Shown: piece by piece, positions 34,898 through 44,625 of the stretch | How the letters are laid out: every line of letters begins with the position of its first letter | Position numbering within the stretch: the first letter of the stretch is position 1 | Assembly: GCF_019670105.1 (NCBI RefSeq) | Contig: NZ_AP023032.1 | Span: forward strand, 371,001-435,000 | Direction: 5' to 3' | Length of the DNA stretch: 64,000 nt | Source of the DNA: Agarivorans albus | GTDB lineage: Bacteria > Pseudomonadota > Gammaproteobacteria > Enterobacterales > Celerinatantimonadaceae | Program-made: the position numbers and the translations under genes | Notes under the pieces: model-generated | Seen by the model: the letters and a program-made list of their open reading frames with translations, nothing else | Told to the model about the DNA's origin: nothing | The model's database searches: none

Positions 34898-35353
34898 ATG
34901 AAAAAGTTACTAGTTACTACCCTTGTTGGCGCACTTGTTGTTGCTCCTGTAGCCTTTGCTGCTAAATCTAATGGTGAAGGTAAGCAACGTGGCGGCCATC
35001 CAGCCATGAAGATGATGAAGCAGTTAGATTTAACTGATGAGCAAAAGGCCCAAGTAAAAGAGATTATGCAGCAGCATAAACCTCAAGCCAATGCGGAACA
35101 GCGTCAAGCGATGTATCAACAGCGTATGGAAATTATCACCGCAGCCAGTTTTGACGAAGGTGCCGCTCAAGCGTTTATTGATGTGCAGCAAGCTAATCAT
35201 CAAACTCGCATGATGAATATGCTGCAAGCTCAACAGGAAATTTATCAAGTATTAACCCCTGAGCAACAGCAGAAATACCAAGAGTTAAGTGCTAAAAAGA
35301 TGGAAAAACAGCAAAAGCGTATGCAGAAGGGCGATAAAAAAGCTCAACTTTAA
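34898..35353 (+). CDS. CpxP/Spy-family periplasmic protein
   Basis: 151 residues. A signal peptide (to about residue 21, AFA) is followed by an all-helical, Gln/Met/Lys-rich domain with the two LTxxQ-type motifs of the family (LDLTDEQKAQVKEIM and LTPEQQQKYQEL). CpxP inhibits CpxA and assists turnover of misfolded proteins; Spy is a related chaperone. Its place opposite cpxR and the shared CpxR box favour a CpxP role. Confidence 0.85.
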   Translation: MKKLLVTTLVGALVVAPVAFAAKSNGEGKQRGGHPAMKMMKQLDLTDEQKAQVKEIMQQHKPQANAEQRQAMYQQRMEIITAASFDEGAAQAFIDVQQANHQTRMMNMLQAQQEIYQVLTPEQQQKYQELSAKKMEKQQKRMQKGDKKAQL

Positions 35354-35401
35354 CATGCACTAAACGTTATACTTTACAAAATCTTCCAAAGAATTTGTAA
35401 A

Positions 35402-36304
35402 GTGGATAAGCAACGTTATCAGCGCTTGGTCACCTTAGCTACATGGGTTGCAACTTGTGTAGCGGTGACCTTGCTTGTTATTAAAAGCGCCGCATTTTTA
35501 TATACTGGCGCGGTAAGTATTCTTGCTTCCTTAATTGATTCACTAATGGACATTGCTATGTCGTTAGTGAACCTTCTAGCAGTGCGCTATGCCCTGCAAC
35601 CCCCCGACAAAGAACACAGTTTTGGCCATGGTAAGGCAGAGCATTTAGCTGGTCTTGCGCAAGCGGCCTTTATTACCGGTTCGGCCTTAATGCTGATGTT
35701 TGGCGGCGTGAGTGAATTGCTACACCCCAAAGCCATTGAGCACAGCACTGTTGGTATTACGGTTATGGTAATTTCTACTGTTATCACCTTTGCCTTAGTC
35801 ATGTTCCAGCGCTACGTTATCGCTAAAACCAATAACGCAGTAATTAAAGCCGATTCGATGCACTATGCCATGGACATATACATGAATATTGCAGTGCTGG
35901 TGGCCTTAGTACTTAGCTTTTATGGTTGGTATTGGGCTGATGGCTTGTTCGCTGTGCTTATTGCCATTTATATTTGTTACGGCGCCTTTGGCATTGGTAA
36001 AGAGTCGGTACAAAATCTATTGGATAGGCAGCTTCCAGAGGCCTTTCAAAAACAAGTGCTTAGCTCTGCTTTAGCGATTGAAGGGGTATTAGGTGCTCAT
36101 GATATTCGTACTCGCCAATCTGGGCATACAAAATTTATACAACTTCATTTAGAGCTTGATGATAAGCTTAGCCTGTATGAGGCGCATAGAATTGCCGATG
36201 AGGTTGAAGCTGCTTTTATGGCCGAGTGGCCGGAAGCTGATGTATTGATCCACCAAGACCCTCAATCGGTGGTTCCGCAAGAAAAGAAATTAGATCTTGA
36301 GTAA
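35402..36304 (+). CDS. fieF: Cation diffusion facilitator FieF
   Basis: 300 residues starting with GTG at 35402. Six membrane helices and a C-terminal cytoplasmic domain. The metal-binding residues match FieF/YiiP: Asp46 and Asp50 in LIDSLMDIAMS, and His and Asp in SMHYAMDIY; the cytoplasmic part has GHTKFIQLHLELD. It exports Zn2+/Fe2+ in exchange for protons. The E. coli order cpxP-fieF is the same. Ribosome site weak. Confidence 0.93.
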   Translation: MDKQRYQRLVTLATWVATCVAVTLLVIKSAAFLYTGAVSILASLIDSLMDIAMSLVNLLAVRYALQPPDKEHSFGHGKAEHLAGLAQAAFITGSALMLMFGGVSELLHPKAIEHSTVGITVMVISTVITFALVMFQRYVIAKTNNAVIKADSMHYAMDIYMNIAVLVALVLSFYGWYWADGLFAVLIAIYICYGAFGIGKESVQNLLDRQLPEAFQKQVLSSALAIEGVLGAHDIRTRQSGHTKFIQLHLELDDKLSLYEAHRIADEVEAAFMAEWPEADVLIHQDPQSVVPQEKKLDLE

Positions 36305-36313
36305 GGTGAAGTA

Positions 36314-37120
36314 GTGGCAAAGGTAAAGGATTATCAAATCAAACAAACTCTAGCTGAGACGGTATGGTTACAAATCCGTGATGAAGCAACCCGCATGGCG
36401 GCAGACGAGCCAATGCTATCGAGTTTCTTTTACTCCACCATTCTAAATCATCACAGCTTGTCTTCTGCATTAAGTTTTCAGCTTGCTAGTAAGCTTGACA
36501 GCTCAACGGTTCAAGCGATTTTACTGCGAGAGTTTATTGAAGAAGCTTTGTTGGCCGATCCTGGTATTTTAGAAGCCGTAGCCGCAGATATTGTTGCGGT
36601 AAAAGACCGAGATCCGGCAGTAAAATACTACGCCATCCCGTTACTTTACTTAAAAGGCTTTCATGCCTTGCAAGGCCATCGAGTTGCAAATTGGCTTTGG
36701 CACAAAGGCAGACTAGCCTTAGCCCGTTATATGCAAAATCAAATCTCAGCGGTATTTGCGGTTGATATTCACCCTGCTGCAACCATTGGTAAAGGCATCA
36801 TGCTCGATCATGCCACCGGTATTGTAGTGGGTGAAACTGCGGTTATTGAAGACGAAGTTTCAATTTTGCAGTCGGTAACTTTAGGTGGTACCGGTAAAGA
36901 TCGTGGTGACCGCCACCCAAAAATTCGTCGCGGTGTATTGATTGGAGCTGGGGCTAAAATCCTTGGTAACATCGAAGTTGGGCGCGGTGCTAAAGTAGGT
37001 GCGGGTAGCGTAGTATTAGAGTCGGTTCCGGCTCATACTACAGTTGCTGGCGTACCGGCAAAAGTGGTTGGCACGCCTAGCTGCGACATGCCAGCCATTG
37101 ATATGGGGCAAAATATTTAA
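36314..37120 (+). CDS. cysE: Serine O-acetyltransferase CysE
   Basis: 268 residues starting with GTG at 36314 after AAGGTGA. The N-terminal helical domain (1-135) is followed by a left-handed beta-helix of hexapeptide repeats (IHPAATIGKGIMLDHATGIVVG onward) with catalytic His in LDHATG and the CoA-binding loop GGTGKDRGDRHPKI; the C-terminal tail regulates feedback by cysteine. It makes O-acetylserine for cysteine synthesis. Ten bases after fieF, so probably co-transcribed. Confidence 0.96.
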   Translation: MAKVKDYQIKQTLAETVWLQIRDEATRMAADEPMLSSFFYSTILNHHSLSSALSFQLASKLDSSTVQAILLREFIEEALLADPGILEAVAADIVAVKDRDPAVKYYAIPLLYLKGFHALQGHRVANWLWHKGRLALARYMQNQISAVFAVDIHPAATIGKGIMLDHATGIVVGETAVIEDEVSILQSVTLGGTGKDRGDRHPKIRRGVLIGAGAKILGNIEVGRGAKVGAGSVVLESVPAHTTVAGVPAKVVGTPSCDMPAIDMGQNI

Positions 37121-37125
37121 CCTGG

Positions 37126-37344
37126 CTACTCTTGTGCTTCGATTAATGAAAATCGAGGCACTGGCTTACCTTCAAACTCCACGTTTTCAAAAAACATATC
37201 GTAGGGTCTCACCCATAGTTTCCCTTCACCATATAAAGGCTTGTAAAGCACCAATACTTCTTCTGTTTCTGAGTGTATTGCAGTATCAATAACTTGGTAT
37301 TCTGGGCCTTTGTAGTGACGATAACGGCCTTTTTGTAAATTCAT
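37126..37344 (-). CDS. DUF1653 family small protein
   Basis: 72 residues. The pattern GRYRHYKGPEYQVIDTAIHSETEEVLVLYKPLY...LWVRPYDMFFE is the DUF1653 domain, a small beta-barrel-like protein of unknown function. It converges on cysE with 5 bases between the stop codons and is oriented away from zapB. Confidence 0.9.
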   Translation of the reverse strand: MNLQKGRYRHYKGPEYQVIDTAIHSETEEVLVLYKPLYGEGKLWVRPYDMFFENVEFEGKPVPRFSLIEAQE

Positions 37345-37536
37345 GATTATTTATTCAACAACTAGTTAGGGAAATACATTTCTACCCTTGTTGGCTATAG
37401 ATGACAAGAGTATGCTGCTTTAAAAGCAGTCACCATCAGTAGGTGAACACTAACTAGCGTTCATATATCCATGATGACTGACTCAACAAAAATAAGCTGA
37501 GTTGGCTTTGAGACGGAATTAACGGGAGAAATATTA

Positions 37537-37743
37537 ATGTCTTTTGATGTATTAGAAAAATTAGAAGCAAAAGTGCAGGTTGCAGTTGATAGCATCGAAC
37601 TATTACGTATGGAAATTGACGAGCTTAAAGAGCAAAACAGCAAGTTAAACGACGAGAATGGCCGTTTAGTGCAGGAGCAACAAGCTTGGCAAGAACGCCT
37701 TAAAGCCTTACTAGGCCGTATTGAAGACGTTCACGCCGAATAA
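37537..37743 (+). CDS. zapB: Cell division protein ZapB
   Basis: 68 residues forming one continuous coiled coil ([41 protein letters not shown]...), as in ZapB, which associates with the Z-ring through ZapA and links it to MatP and the chromosome terminus. ATG 37537 has GGGAG about 8 bases upstream. Convergent with rraA, as I recall the arrangement in Vibrio-like genomes. Confidence 0.94.
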   Translation: MSFDVLEKLEAKVQVAVDSIELLRMEIDELKEQNSKLNDENGRLVQEQQAWQERLKALLGRIEDVHAE

Positions 37744-37759
37744 TTAGTTACTTGAGAGC

Positions 37760-38248
37760 TTATTCTATATCTAGCGGCTCTGGCGATAAAATTACCCCGG
37801 TGGTATCTGCATAAATGTGATCTTCTGGAAGGAAGGTCACACCACCAAAGTTAACCGGAATGTTCACATCGCCGGTTTCATCTTCTGCATCAGCGCCTAC
37901 CGGAATAGAGGCTAGGGCTTGAATGCCTATGTCTAAGTCTTCCAGTGCATCTACATCACGAACGCAACCGTAAACAATAATACCGTCCCATTCATTGTCG
38001 GCGGCCGTTTCGGCGATGCTTTCATCTACCAAGGCGCGACGTAGCGAACCACCGCCATCAATCAACAATACTCGGCCAGTTCCAGACTCTTGAACTACCT
38101 GAGCAATTAAGCCGGCATTTTCAAAGCACTTAATGGTGGTAATTTCGCCCCCAAAAGCGTTTCTGCCACCATAGCTGGCAAACATCGGTTCAACAACGTC
38201 AACCGTATCTGCATAAAGGTCACAAAGTTCAGAGGTATTATATTCCAT
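37760..38248 (-). CDS. rraA: Ribonuclease E activity regulator RraA
   Basis: 162 residues. The fold has [29 protein letters not shown] and [23 protein letters not shown], typical of RraA. It binds RNase E and lowers mRNA decay. The C-terminal [29 protein letters not shown] is also conserved. RraA-like proteins include aldolases, but the length and context fit the RNase E regulator. Confidence 0.94.
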   Translation of the reverse strand: MEYNTSELCDLYADTVDVVEPMFASYGGRNAFGGEITTIKCFENAGLIAQVVQESGTGRVLLIDGGGSLRRALVDESIAETAADNEWDGIIVYGCVRDVDALEDLDIGIQALASIPVGADAEDETGDVNIPVNFGGVTFLPEDHIYADTTGVILSPEPLDIE

Positions 38249-38371
38249 GGTCTGGATCCTAAATTGGCCCGAATAATCGCTACCAGTATAAACCCTAAGT
38301 TGCCGTTTTCAATTAAGAAATATCAAGTCTTTTACTTAGGACTTAATGAGCGTTGAAGTAAATGGCAGGTG

Positions 38372-38397
38372 CAAAAAAGCCGCCAATCTGGCGGCTT
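38372..38397 (-). terminator. Rho-independent terminator of hslVU
   Basis: The arms AAGCCGCCA and TGGCGGCTT pair around a 3-base loop, with a run of six T on the minus strand. Confidence 0.92.
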
Positions 38398-38419
38398 GAT
38401 AAAAGACTTAACGCGATGC

Positions 38420-39751
38420 TTACAAAATAAAGCGACTTAAATCTTCATCTGCTACTAAGTCGTCTAGGTACTTAGTCACGTAATCGGCATCAATTACGAT
38501 GGTTTGTCCTGCATTGTCTGAGGCAACAAAGCTTAGCTCTTCCATCAGCTTTTCCATTACCGTGTGCAAGCGGCGAGCACCAATATTTTCGGTACGCTCG
38601 TTTACTTGCCATGCCGCATTAGCGATGCGACGAATGCCGTCTTCGGTAAACTCGATGTCTAAACCTTCGGTGGCCATTAAGGCTTTGTATTGCTCGGTTA
38701 AAGAGGCATTTGGCTCAGTAAGAATACGGACAAAATCTTCGGCACTTAAAGCGCTAAGGTTTACGCGAATCGGCAAACGGCCTTGCAGTTCAGGGATTAG
38801 ATCTGAAGGTTTAGCCACTTGGAAAGCACCAGAGGCAATAAACAAAATGTGGTCGGTTTTCACCATGCCGTGTTTGGTACTTACCGTTGAACCTTCTACC
38901 AAAGGTAATAGGTCTCGCTGCACACCTTCGCGGCTTACATCTGGGCCTGAGGTATCGGCGCGTTTACAAATTTTATCAATTTCATCTAGAAACACGATGC
39001 CGTTGTTTTCTACCGCATGCAGGGCTTTTTCTTTAAGCTCTTCTGGGTTAACCATTTTGGCTGCTTCTTCTTCAACCAACAGCTTAAAGGCTTCTTTAAT
39101 TTTGAGTTTGCGCTTCTTGCTGTCTTTGTTGCCCGAAAGGTTTTGGAACATGCCTTGCAGCTGGTTGGTCATTTCTTCCATACCAGGAGGCGCCATGATC
39201 TCTACACCAACTTGTGGTTGAGCCACATCGATTTCGATTTCTTTATCATCGAGCTGGCCTTCACGTAGTTTTTTACGAAATGTTTGGCGAGTCGAGTTTT
39301 CTTTGGTGTCTTCTTCGTGACCAAAAGTGTCTTTAGCGGGCGGAAGTAAGGCATCTAGTATGCGGTCTTCGGCTTGGTCTTCGGCGCGAAAACGGAATTT
39401 TTCGGTTTCTTGTTCGCGGGTAATTTTAAACGCAACATCAGCTAAATCACGAATGATGGTCTCAACTTCTTTACCCACGTAGCCCACTTCGGTGAACTTG
39501 GTCGCTTCTACCTTAATAAACGGCGCGTTGGCTAGTTTGGCTAAACGACGAGCAATCTCGGTTTTACCTACACCCGTTGGGCCAATCATTAAGATGTTTT
39601 TTGGGGTCACTTCTTGGCGCAACTCGTTATCAAGTTGCATACGACGCCAGCGGTTACGCAGAGCAATCGCTACCGCACGCTTAGCGTCACTTTGGCCAAT
39701 AATGTGGTTGTCTAATTCTGAGACAATTTCTCTTGGGGTCATTTCCGACAT
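38420..39751 (-). CDS. hslU: ATP-dependent protease ATPase subunit HslU
   Basis: 443 residues from ATG 39751 ([10 protein letters not shown]), 8 bases after AGGAAGA; an in-frame extension to 39766 is not supported. Walker A is [16 protein letters not shown], the pore loop region follows [18 protein letters not shown], Walker B is [10 protein letters not shown], and the C-terminal LSRFIL tail docks into HslV. It unfolds substrates for HslV in the cytoplasm. It begins 19 bases after hslV. Confidence 0.98.
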   Translation of the reverse strand: MSEMTPREIVSELDNHIIGQSDAKRAVAIALRNRWRRMQLDNELRQEVTPKNILMIGPTGVGKTEIARRLAKLANAPFIKVEATKFTEVGYVGKEVETIIRDLADVAFKITREQETEKFRFRAEDQAEDRILDALLPPAKDTFGHEEDTKENSTRQTFRKKLREGQLDDKEIEIDVAQPQVGVEIMAPPGMEEMTNQLQGMFQNLSGNKDSKKRKLKIKEAFKLLVEEEAAKMVNPEELKEKALHAVENNGIVFLDEIDKICKRADTSGPDVSREGVQRDLLPLVEGSTVSTKHGMVKTDHILFIASGAFQVAKPSDLIPELQGRLPIRVNLSALSAEDFVRILTEPNASLTEQYKALMATEGLDIEFTEDGIRRIANAAWQVNERTENIGARRLHTVMEKLMEELSFVASDNAGQTIVIDADYVTKYLDDLVADEDLSRFIL

Positions 39752-39770
39752 AATTTCTTCCTGCAAAGCT

Positions 39771-40301
39771 TTAGGCTTTGGCGTCTAATTCTTCAATAGT
39801 GTGGTTTAGGTTGGTAAACACACAGATGTTTCCAGCGATGGTAAGGCTTTTCTCAGCAATTTCGCGTGCGCCTAGCTCGGTATTTTCAAGTAATGCTAAT
39901 GCAGCAGACTGGGCAAATGGCCCGCCAGAGCCAATAGCAATCAGGTCGTGTTCTGGCTGCACTACGTCACCGTTGCCGGTGATAATTAGCGACGCTTCGC
40001 TGTCGGCTACTGCAAGCAACGCTTCTAGCTTGCGCAGCATTCGGTCGGTTCGCCAGTCTTTGGCAAGCTCTACTGCTGCTTTAGTTAAGTGGCCTTGGTG
40101 CATTTCTAGCTTAGCTTCAAAACGCTCAAATAGGGTGAAAGCATCTGCAGTACCACCTGCAAACCCTGCGAGTACTTTTCCGTGGTATAGGCGGCGCACT
40201 TTTTTGGCGTTGCCTTTCATTACGGTGTTGCCAAGGGAGACTTGGCCATCGCCAGCAATGATCACTTTGCCGTTGCGGCGTACGGAGACGATAGTAGTCA
40301 C
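39771..40301 (-). CDS. hslV: ATP-dependent protease peptidase subunit HslV
   Basis: 176 residues starting with GTG at 40301. Thr2 after the initiator is the N-terminal nucleophile ([23 protein letters not shown]); Lys and Gly residues of the proteasome-type active site are present ([21 protein letters not shown]). It forms the double hexamer of the HslVU protease. A sigma-32-like promoter is located 60-85 bases upstream. Confidence 0.98.
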   Translation of the reverse strand: MTTIVSVRRNGKVIIAGDGQVSLGNTVMKGNAKKVRRLYHGKVLAGFAGGTADAFTLFERFEAKLEMHQGHLTKAAVELAKDWRTDRMLRKLEALLAVADSEASLIITGNGDVVQPEHDLIAIGSGGPFAQSAALALLENTELGAREIAEKSLTIAGNICVFTNLNHTIEELDAKA

Positions 40302-40358
40302 GTTATTTCCTCAGTTTGTTGAGCTAACTTGCAGCGTTAGCTTGGCTATAACTGTGAA

Positions 40359-40385
40359 ATGGGGGGGAGTCGCAGAGTTTTCAAG
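40359..40385 (-). promoter_or_regulatory. Heat-shock (sigma-32) promoter of hslVU
   Basis: On the minus strand CTTGAAA (40385-40379) is followed after 14 bases by CCCCATTT (from 40364), a match to CTTGAAA-N(11-16)-CCCCATNT. The spacer ends in a C7 tract, so its length could vary by slippage. Confidence 0.9.
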
Positions 40386-40410
40386 GTGTAACTTAAAAAA
40401 CAGCGCGGTT

Positions 40411-40734
40411 TTAGCGCTCTTGGTTCTCCTCTAACAGGGCTTGTTGCTGCTGAGGGCTGAGTGAGTCGAATTGCTTTAGTAGCAGCCTAAGTAGTTTAGA
40501 TTTAGCCACTTTATGTTGCTGGGAAGCTTGTTGTAAGTGGCTAATTGCCGATGCATCGAAGGTAAAAGTACAGTGGCGGAAATTTGTTGTAGGTTTAGCC
40601 TCGCTTGTCAGTTTATTTACGGTGCTAGGTTTACCCTGTGCATAGTTATCGGCGTCTTCAATAAATTGATCAACACTTACTTTGTTGCGCTTAACAGTTT
40701 GTTTAGAGCGCTTTTTAAGATCAGTTAAACTCAT
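40411..40734 (-). CDS. Small partner protein of ParA-like ATPase (ribbon-helix-helix-like)
   Basis: 107 residues from ATG 40734 (MSLTDLKKRSKQT); a longer frame to 40773 is open. The basic N-terminus is followed by a C-terminal segment FRHCTFTFDASAISHLQQASQQHKVAKSKLLRLLL, a beta strand and two helices in the order of ribbon-helix-helix DNA-binding proteins. It overlaps the ParA-like gene by 14 bases. Small RHH or ParG-like partners of ParA bind centromere-like sites on plasmids; that role here is inferred. No strong hit is recognised. Confidence 0.6.
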   Translation of the reverse strand: MSLTDLKKRSKQTVKRNKVSVDQFIEDADNYAQGKPSTVNKLTSEAKPTTNFRHCTFTFDASAISHLQQASQQHKVAKSKLLRLLLKQFDSLSPQQQQALLEENQER

Positions 40735-41389
40735 GAGAGTCTTCTTGTTGGATCGCAAATAACTCATCAACAATGGCGGCTATTTCCGCCGCGGCTTTAC
40801 CATCCTGCTCTATTTCAATCACCGAGCGGCCACTTTCTTCGCTATCGTCATAAATGTTGCGAGAGAAGGTGACAGAGTCTAGTACGTGTAGACCAAAGGA
40901 GCGGCAAACGTCTTTTGCATCAAGTATCCGTTGTACTTGGCTAGGTAAGGCAGGGCACTGGGTAATAACAAAACTGGCCACCATTTTTGGGTTAACCATT
41001 TTACAGGTGCTAAGCATGTCTTCCATGTGCGGTAGGGTTTTTAAATCACGGCGTTTTGGACGCAATGGAATAAGTACGTATTTTGCGACCGACATAGCGG
41101 CGCGCATTGCGAGGTTATCTTGGCCGCCGCAATCAACAATTACAAAGTCGTAGCCACCTTCTAGGCTTAATAGGTCTTTGCGGATCTTGCCGTAAAGTTG
41201 AATGCAGTTGATACCTGGTAGCGATTCATCTTCATTACGGGCTTGAATCCAATCAGAAGTAGTGCGCTGTGGGTCGCAGTCCACCATCAAGATGTTGGCA
41301 TTTAGGCTGGTTTTAAGGTGTACAGCAATGTTTTGTGCGAGGCAGCTTTTGCCACTGCCGCCTTTTTCTCCACCTACTAGTATTAGCAT
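40721..41389 (-). CDS. ParA/MinD-family ATPase
   Basis: 222 residues. Deviant Walker A GEKGGSGKSCLAQN at residues 7-20, Walker A' MVDCDPQRTTSDW and Walker B FVIVDCGGQD classify it as a short ParA (type Ib, plasmid-like) ATPase. It lacks an N-terminal HTH. It is transcribed with the small RHH-like gene downstream. Chromosomal ParA copies that are not next to parB commonly position other cargoes or derive from plasmids. It lies between ftsN and hslV, which are neighbours in many gammaproteobacteria. Confidence 0.85.
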   Translation of the reverse strand: MLILVGGEKGGSGKSCLAQNIAVHLKTSLNANILMVDCDPQRTTSDWIQARNEDESLPGINCIQLYGKIRKDLLSLEGGYDFVIVDCGGQDNLAMRAAMSVAKYVLIPLRPKRRDLKTLPHMEDMLSTCKMVNPKMVASFVITQCPALPSQVQRILDAKDVCRSFGLHVLDSVTFSRNIYDDSEESGRSVIEIEQDGKAAAEIAAIVDELFAIQQEDSHEFN

Positions 41390-41496
41390 GGCTGCTCCTT
41401 GTTATCGCTACTTGTTGTTTTTTATCTCGTTAAGATTGCTACAAGTAATAATAAGTATAAGACAGTTCGCCAGTTTTGCTCGTGCAGGTGGTTTTT

Positions 41497-41799
41497 CTAT
41501 AGTAATAACAAAAACATATGATAGCTGGAGAAATTTTTACGGTGACAGCGTGCAACCTTGGCTTTCATTTCTGAGGTATCACTATGCCCCGCAGAAAATT
41601 GTATTTTTAGCTTGGTTCCTATTTGCAGATCGTTGCTATGTTTTACCAACATGCCACGTCGAGAGATATCTATGCAGGTTGCTTCAATGCTTTGATCTTC
41701 GCCTTCGCCGTCTTTCCACGTTAGTTGCACTGGCTCATTCTCTAAATCCAGTCGCATTGAGCGACGACGGTCGAGCTGCTCTAGTTCCGTGTTTTCCAT
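41497..41799 (-). CDS. PilZ domain protein (c-di-GMP binding)
   Basis: 100 residues. The N-terminal RRRSMRLD corresponds to the RxxxR motif, and CIDISRRGMLV to D/NxSxxG, the two c-di-GMP binding motifs. The C-terminus (VARCHRKNFSSYHMFLLLL) ends earlier and less regularly than usual for PilZ domains, where a Y-R-V/I-G-V-E-F strand is expected. It may be a slightly truncated domain. The gene is single, between the ParA pair and ftsN. Confidence 0.82.
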   Translation of the reverse strand: MENTELEQLDRRRSMRLDLENEPVQLTWKDGEGEDQSIEATCIDISRRGMLVKHSNDLQIGTKLKIQFSAGHSDTSEMKAKVARCHRKNFSSYHMFLLLL

Positions 41800-42069
41800 T
41801 TCATCGCGTTCCTATTACGAGTCGCGGATTGAAGCTTATAGATATTCCGCATTTTAGTTATTCCTAACATACTAGCCTAGCTACATTTTTATAACATAGT
41901 TGAGAACTAGTTCAAATAACTAATATTTTTAATTGCTTAGCGTTGTTTTTTTCTGTCTTTTTCACTAAAGGGTGAGGATTTTTTGCTGAAATAGTGCCCT
42001 AAAGTAGTTGTTTTAACGGTCGATTGTTAATACAAAACTTTAATACTACTTTGATTCTAACTAATTAAA
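41800..42069. other. Intergenic region between PilZ and ftsN genes
   Basis: AT-rich sequence with no open frame that looks coding. It should hold the promoter of the minus-strand PilZ gene. Right of it lies the ftsN terminator. Confidence 0.5.
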
Positions 42070-42102
42070 AAATAAGCTGAATTAGGATTATTCAGCTTAT
42101 TT
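42070..42102 (-). terminator. Terminator after ftsN
   Basis: The arms AAATAAGCTGAAT and ATTCAGCTTATTT (13 bp) pair around a 7-base loop; the minus-strand exit is T-rich (TTTTTTAATT). Confidence 0.85.
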
Positions 42103-42117
42103 AGTGTGGGAGGTGTT

Positions 42118-42681
42118 TTAGAAGTTCCAATGCCAAATTTGGCAGCCATTAATTTTGGCTCGCTGCAGTATGTGTCGAGCACGTTCTGCGTCGCGTTTAG
42201 TGGGGTAAGGACCTAAAACCACTCGATACCATGCGCCGTTTTTCCCTTCGGTGCGTCTAATTTGGCTTTCTAGGCCGGCAAAGGCGATAAGCGCTTTGCT
42301 TTCTTCGGCTTTATCTCGGCTGCGAAAAGACGCGCACTGCATTTGATAAGGCTTGCTTGGTTTAGAGGACTGCTCGGCAATCTCTACTTCAACCTTTTTC
42401 TCTTCTAGCTCTTTAACGTAAGTACGTTCTTTAGGTGGCTCGGGCAGCGTTGTTTTGGGTTTAGTGGGCGTGGCTGTTTTAGGTTTTACTATCTCGCTTA
42501 GCTCTGGTGCGGGGGTTGGGGCTGTGCCTTTAATATTAAAGAGCAACGCTGCAAATCCCACAATAGCCGCAATTACCGCTAATGCTAGCGGTAAAGGGAA
42601 ACGTTTATTGTTAGATACCGCGCGGCTAGGTTTAGCCGCGCGCTTCTTGGGCTTACTACGCCCTACGTAATCCTTGGCCAT
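42118..42681 (-). CDS. ftsN: Cell division protein FtsN (SPOR domain)
   Basis: 187 residues. A short basic cytoplasmic tail (YVGRSKPKKRAAKPSR) precedes one membrane helix (about 29-48), a Pro/Lys/Glu-rich linker and a C-terminal SPOR domain (YQMQCASFRSRDKAEESKA ... WYRVVLGPYPTKRDAERAR) that binds denuded septal peptidoglycan. It activates septal cell-wall synthesis. Shorter than E. coli FtsN (319). It follows argS by 2 bases. Confidence 0.92.
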   Translation of the reverse strand: MAKDYVGRSKPKKRAAKPSRAVSNNKRFPLPLALAVIAAIVGFAALLFNIKGTAPTPAPELSEIVKPKTATPTKPKTTLPEPPKERTYVKELEEKKVEVEIAEQSSKPSKPYQMQCASFRSRDKAEESKALIAFAGLESQIRRTEGKNGAWYRVVLGPYPTKRDAERARHILQRAKINGCQIWHWNF

Positions 42682-42683
42682 GC

Positions 42684-44438
42684 TTACATACGTTCCAGGG
42701 TTTCAATTCCTAGTAGTGATAGGCCTTGGTCAAGAACTTTGGCGGTAAGCGAGGCTAGGCGTAAACGGCTAGATTTAGTATCGGCTGCTACGTCTTCTTT
42801 AAGAATTGGGCAGGCCTCGTAGAAGGTCATGAAGGCACCCGCTAGCTCGTAGAGATAGTTACACATCATGTGTGGCATACCTTTGTTAGCCACGTTATGT
42901 ACCGCATCGCTAAATTGAATAAGTTTTTGTGCTAATGCAATTTCGGCATCTTGCTCTAAGCTAATTGCTTGCTGCAAATTGGCTACATCCACTTCCGAGC
43001 GGCGAATAATTGATTGGATACGGGTATAAGCGTACTGCAAGTAAGGAGCTGTATTGCCGTTAAAGGCCAACATGTTTTCCCAATCAAAAATGTAGTCGGT
43101 AGTACGGTTTTTCGATAAATCGGCGTATTTTACTGCACCCATAGCAATCGCTTTAGCGGCTACCACTTGTTGCTCGGCATCTAAATCGCGAGATTTTTCA
43201 GCCACGATGGTTTGCGCGCGTTGCTCAGCTTCTTCTAATAAGTCCACTAACTTAACAGTGCCGCCGCTACGGGTTTTAAATGGGCGCCCATCTTTGCCCA
43301 ACATCATACCAAAGGCGTGGTGCTCTAATGGAACTTCCTCTGGCACGTAACCGGCTTTGCGAACAATGTTCCAAGCTTGCATCAGGTGCTGGTGCTGGCG
43401 TGAGTCAATGAAGTACAGTACTCGGTCTGCATTAAGGTTTTGGTAGCGGTATTTAGCACAGGCGATGTCGGTGGTGGTATACAAGAAGCCGCCATCTTTT
43501 TTCTGGATGATCACACCCATTGGGTCGCCGTCTTTGTTTTTGTATTCATCAAGGAATACCACGGTAGCGCCATTATCTTCTACTGCTAAACCTTGTTGTT
43601 TTAAATCGGCTACCACGTCGTTAAGCATGGGGTTGTACATGCTTTCGCCCATAACATCGTCTTTAGTTAACGATACATTTAAGCGGTCGTAAACGGCTTG
43701 GTTATGGCTAAGGGTAATGTCTACCAGTTTGCGCCACATAGTGTTGCAGTACTCGTCGCCACTTTGCAGTTTTACTACATAGTTACGGGCACGTTCGGCA
43801 AATACTTCGTCGCTGTCGTAGCGTGCTTTAGATTCGCGGTAAAATACTTCTAAGTCGGCTAATTCAATATCGCCAGCATCGGTGCCACGCGCCTCTACTT
43901 CTTCTAGGTTGGCGATTAGCATGCCAAACTGAGTACCCCAGTCGCCAATGTGATTAGCGCGAACCACTTTGTGACCTAAAAACTCTAAGGTGCGAACAAC
44001 AGCGTCGCCAATAATGGTTGAGCGCAAGTGGCCTACGTGCATTTCTTTGGCTACGTTTGGCGCTGAGTAATCCACCACAATAGTTTGGGCTTTGTCAGCA
44101 GGCTTAACGTTAGCGGTTGGCGAGCTAGCCATAGCTTCAACTTGCGACGCTAACCAATCATTGTTTAGGTAGAAGTTAATGAAGCCTGGTCCCGCAATCG
44201 CAGTTTTTTCTACCAAGGCTGAAGCCGGTAGGTTATCTACGATGAGTTGAGCCAACTCGCGTGGGTTTTTGCCCGCAGGCTTAGCAGCCATTAGCGCAAG
44301 GTTGGTGGCTAAATCACCGTGAGCTTTATCTTTGGTTCGGTCTACTTGGATACGTGGTTCGAATCCTTCAGGCAGCACCTGCTGTTGTTTTAGGGCTGTG
44401 ACCGTTTGTTCCAGAAGTTGTTGAATAAGCTCTTTCAT
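42684..44438 (-). CDS. argS: Arginyl-tRNA synthetase
   Basis: 584 residues from ATG 44438 ([11 protein letters not shown]); TTG 44453 is an alternative. Class I synthetase with the HIGH variant HVGH in [19 protein letters not shown] and, as usual for ArgRS, a modified KMSKS region ([17 protein letters not shown]). The N-terminal additional domain and C-terminal anticodon-binding domain ([13 protein letters not shown] onward) are complete. Couples arginine to tRNA-Arg. ftsN is immediately downstream. Confidence 0.98.
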   Translation of the reverse strand: MKELIQQLLEQTVTALKQQQVLPEGFEPRIQVDRTKDKAHGDLATNLALMAAKPAGKNPRELAQLIVDNLPASALVEKTAIAGPGFINFYLNNDWLASQVEAMASSPTANVKPADKAQTIVVDYSAPNVAKEMHVGHLRSTIIGDAVVRTLEFLGHKVVRANHIGDWGTQFGMLIANLEEVEARGTDAGDIELADLEVFYRESKARYDSDEVFAERARNYVVKLQSGDEYCNTMWRKLVDITLSHNQAVYDRLNVSLTKDDVMGESMYNPMLNDVVADLKQQGLAVEDNGATVVFLDEYKNKDGDPMGVIIQKKDGGFLYTTTDIACAKYRYQNLNADRVLYFIDSRQHQHLMQAWNIVRKAGYVPEEVPLEHHAFGMMLGKDGRPFKTRSGGTVKLVDLLEEAEQRAQTIVAEKSRDLDAEQQVVAAKAIAMGAVKYADLSKNRTTDYIFDWENMLAFNGNTAPYLQYAYTRIQSIIRRSEVDVANLQQAISLEQDAEIALAQKLIQFSDAVHNVANKGMPHMMCNYLYELAGAFMTFYEACPILKEDVAADTKSSRLRLASLTAKVLDQGLSLLGIETLERM

Positions 44439-44625
44439 GTAGGTTGGCACCAATCTCGCGTAAATAAATTGTACAAAGCGGGCATTTTACCGACAATTTG
44501 TGACGAAAACTATCTCTTATCTGGGCTAATTAGCCTTAGTTTTGGAAGCTAGGGGAAATCACCGAAGATCCTAGGTGCTGCTTGGCGAGAGATTGATCTT
44601 TTAAGCCTTACAAAAAGCCTTAGAT

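Noticed and set aside
41497..41800. Frameshift at the PilZ C-terminus (AAAAA run)
   Set aside because: Neither alternative frame restores a PilZ-like final strand, so I left it as an intact, short gene.
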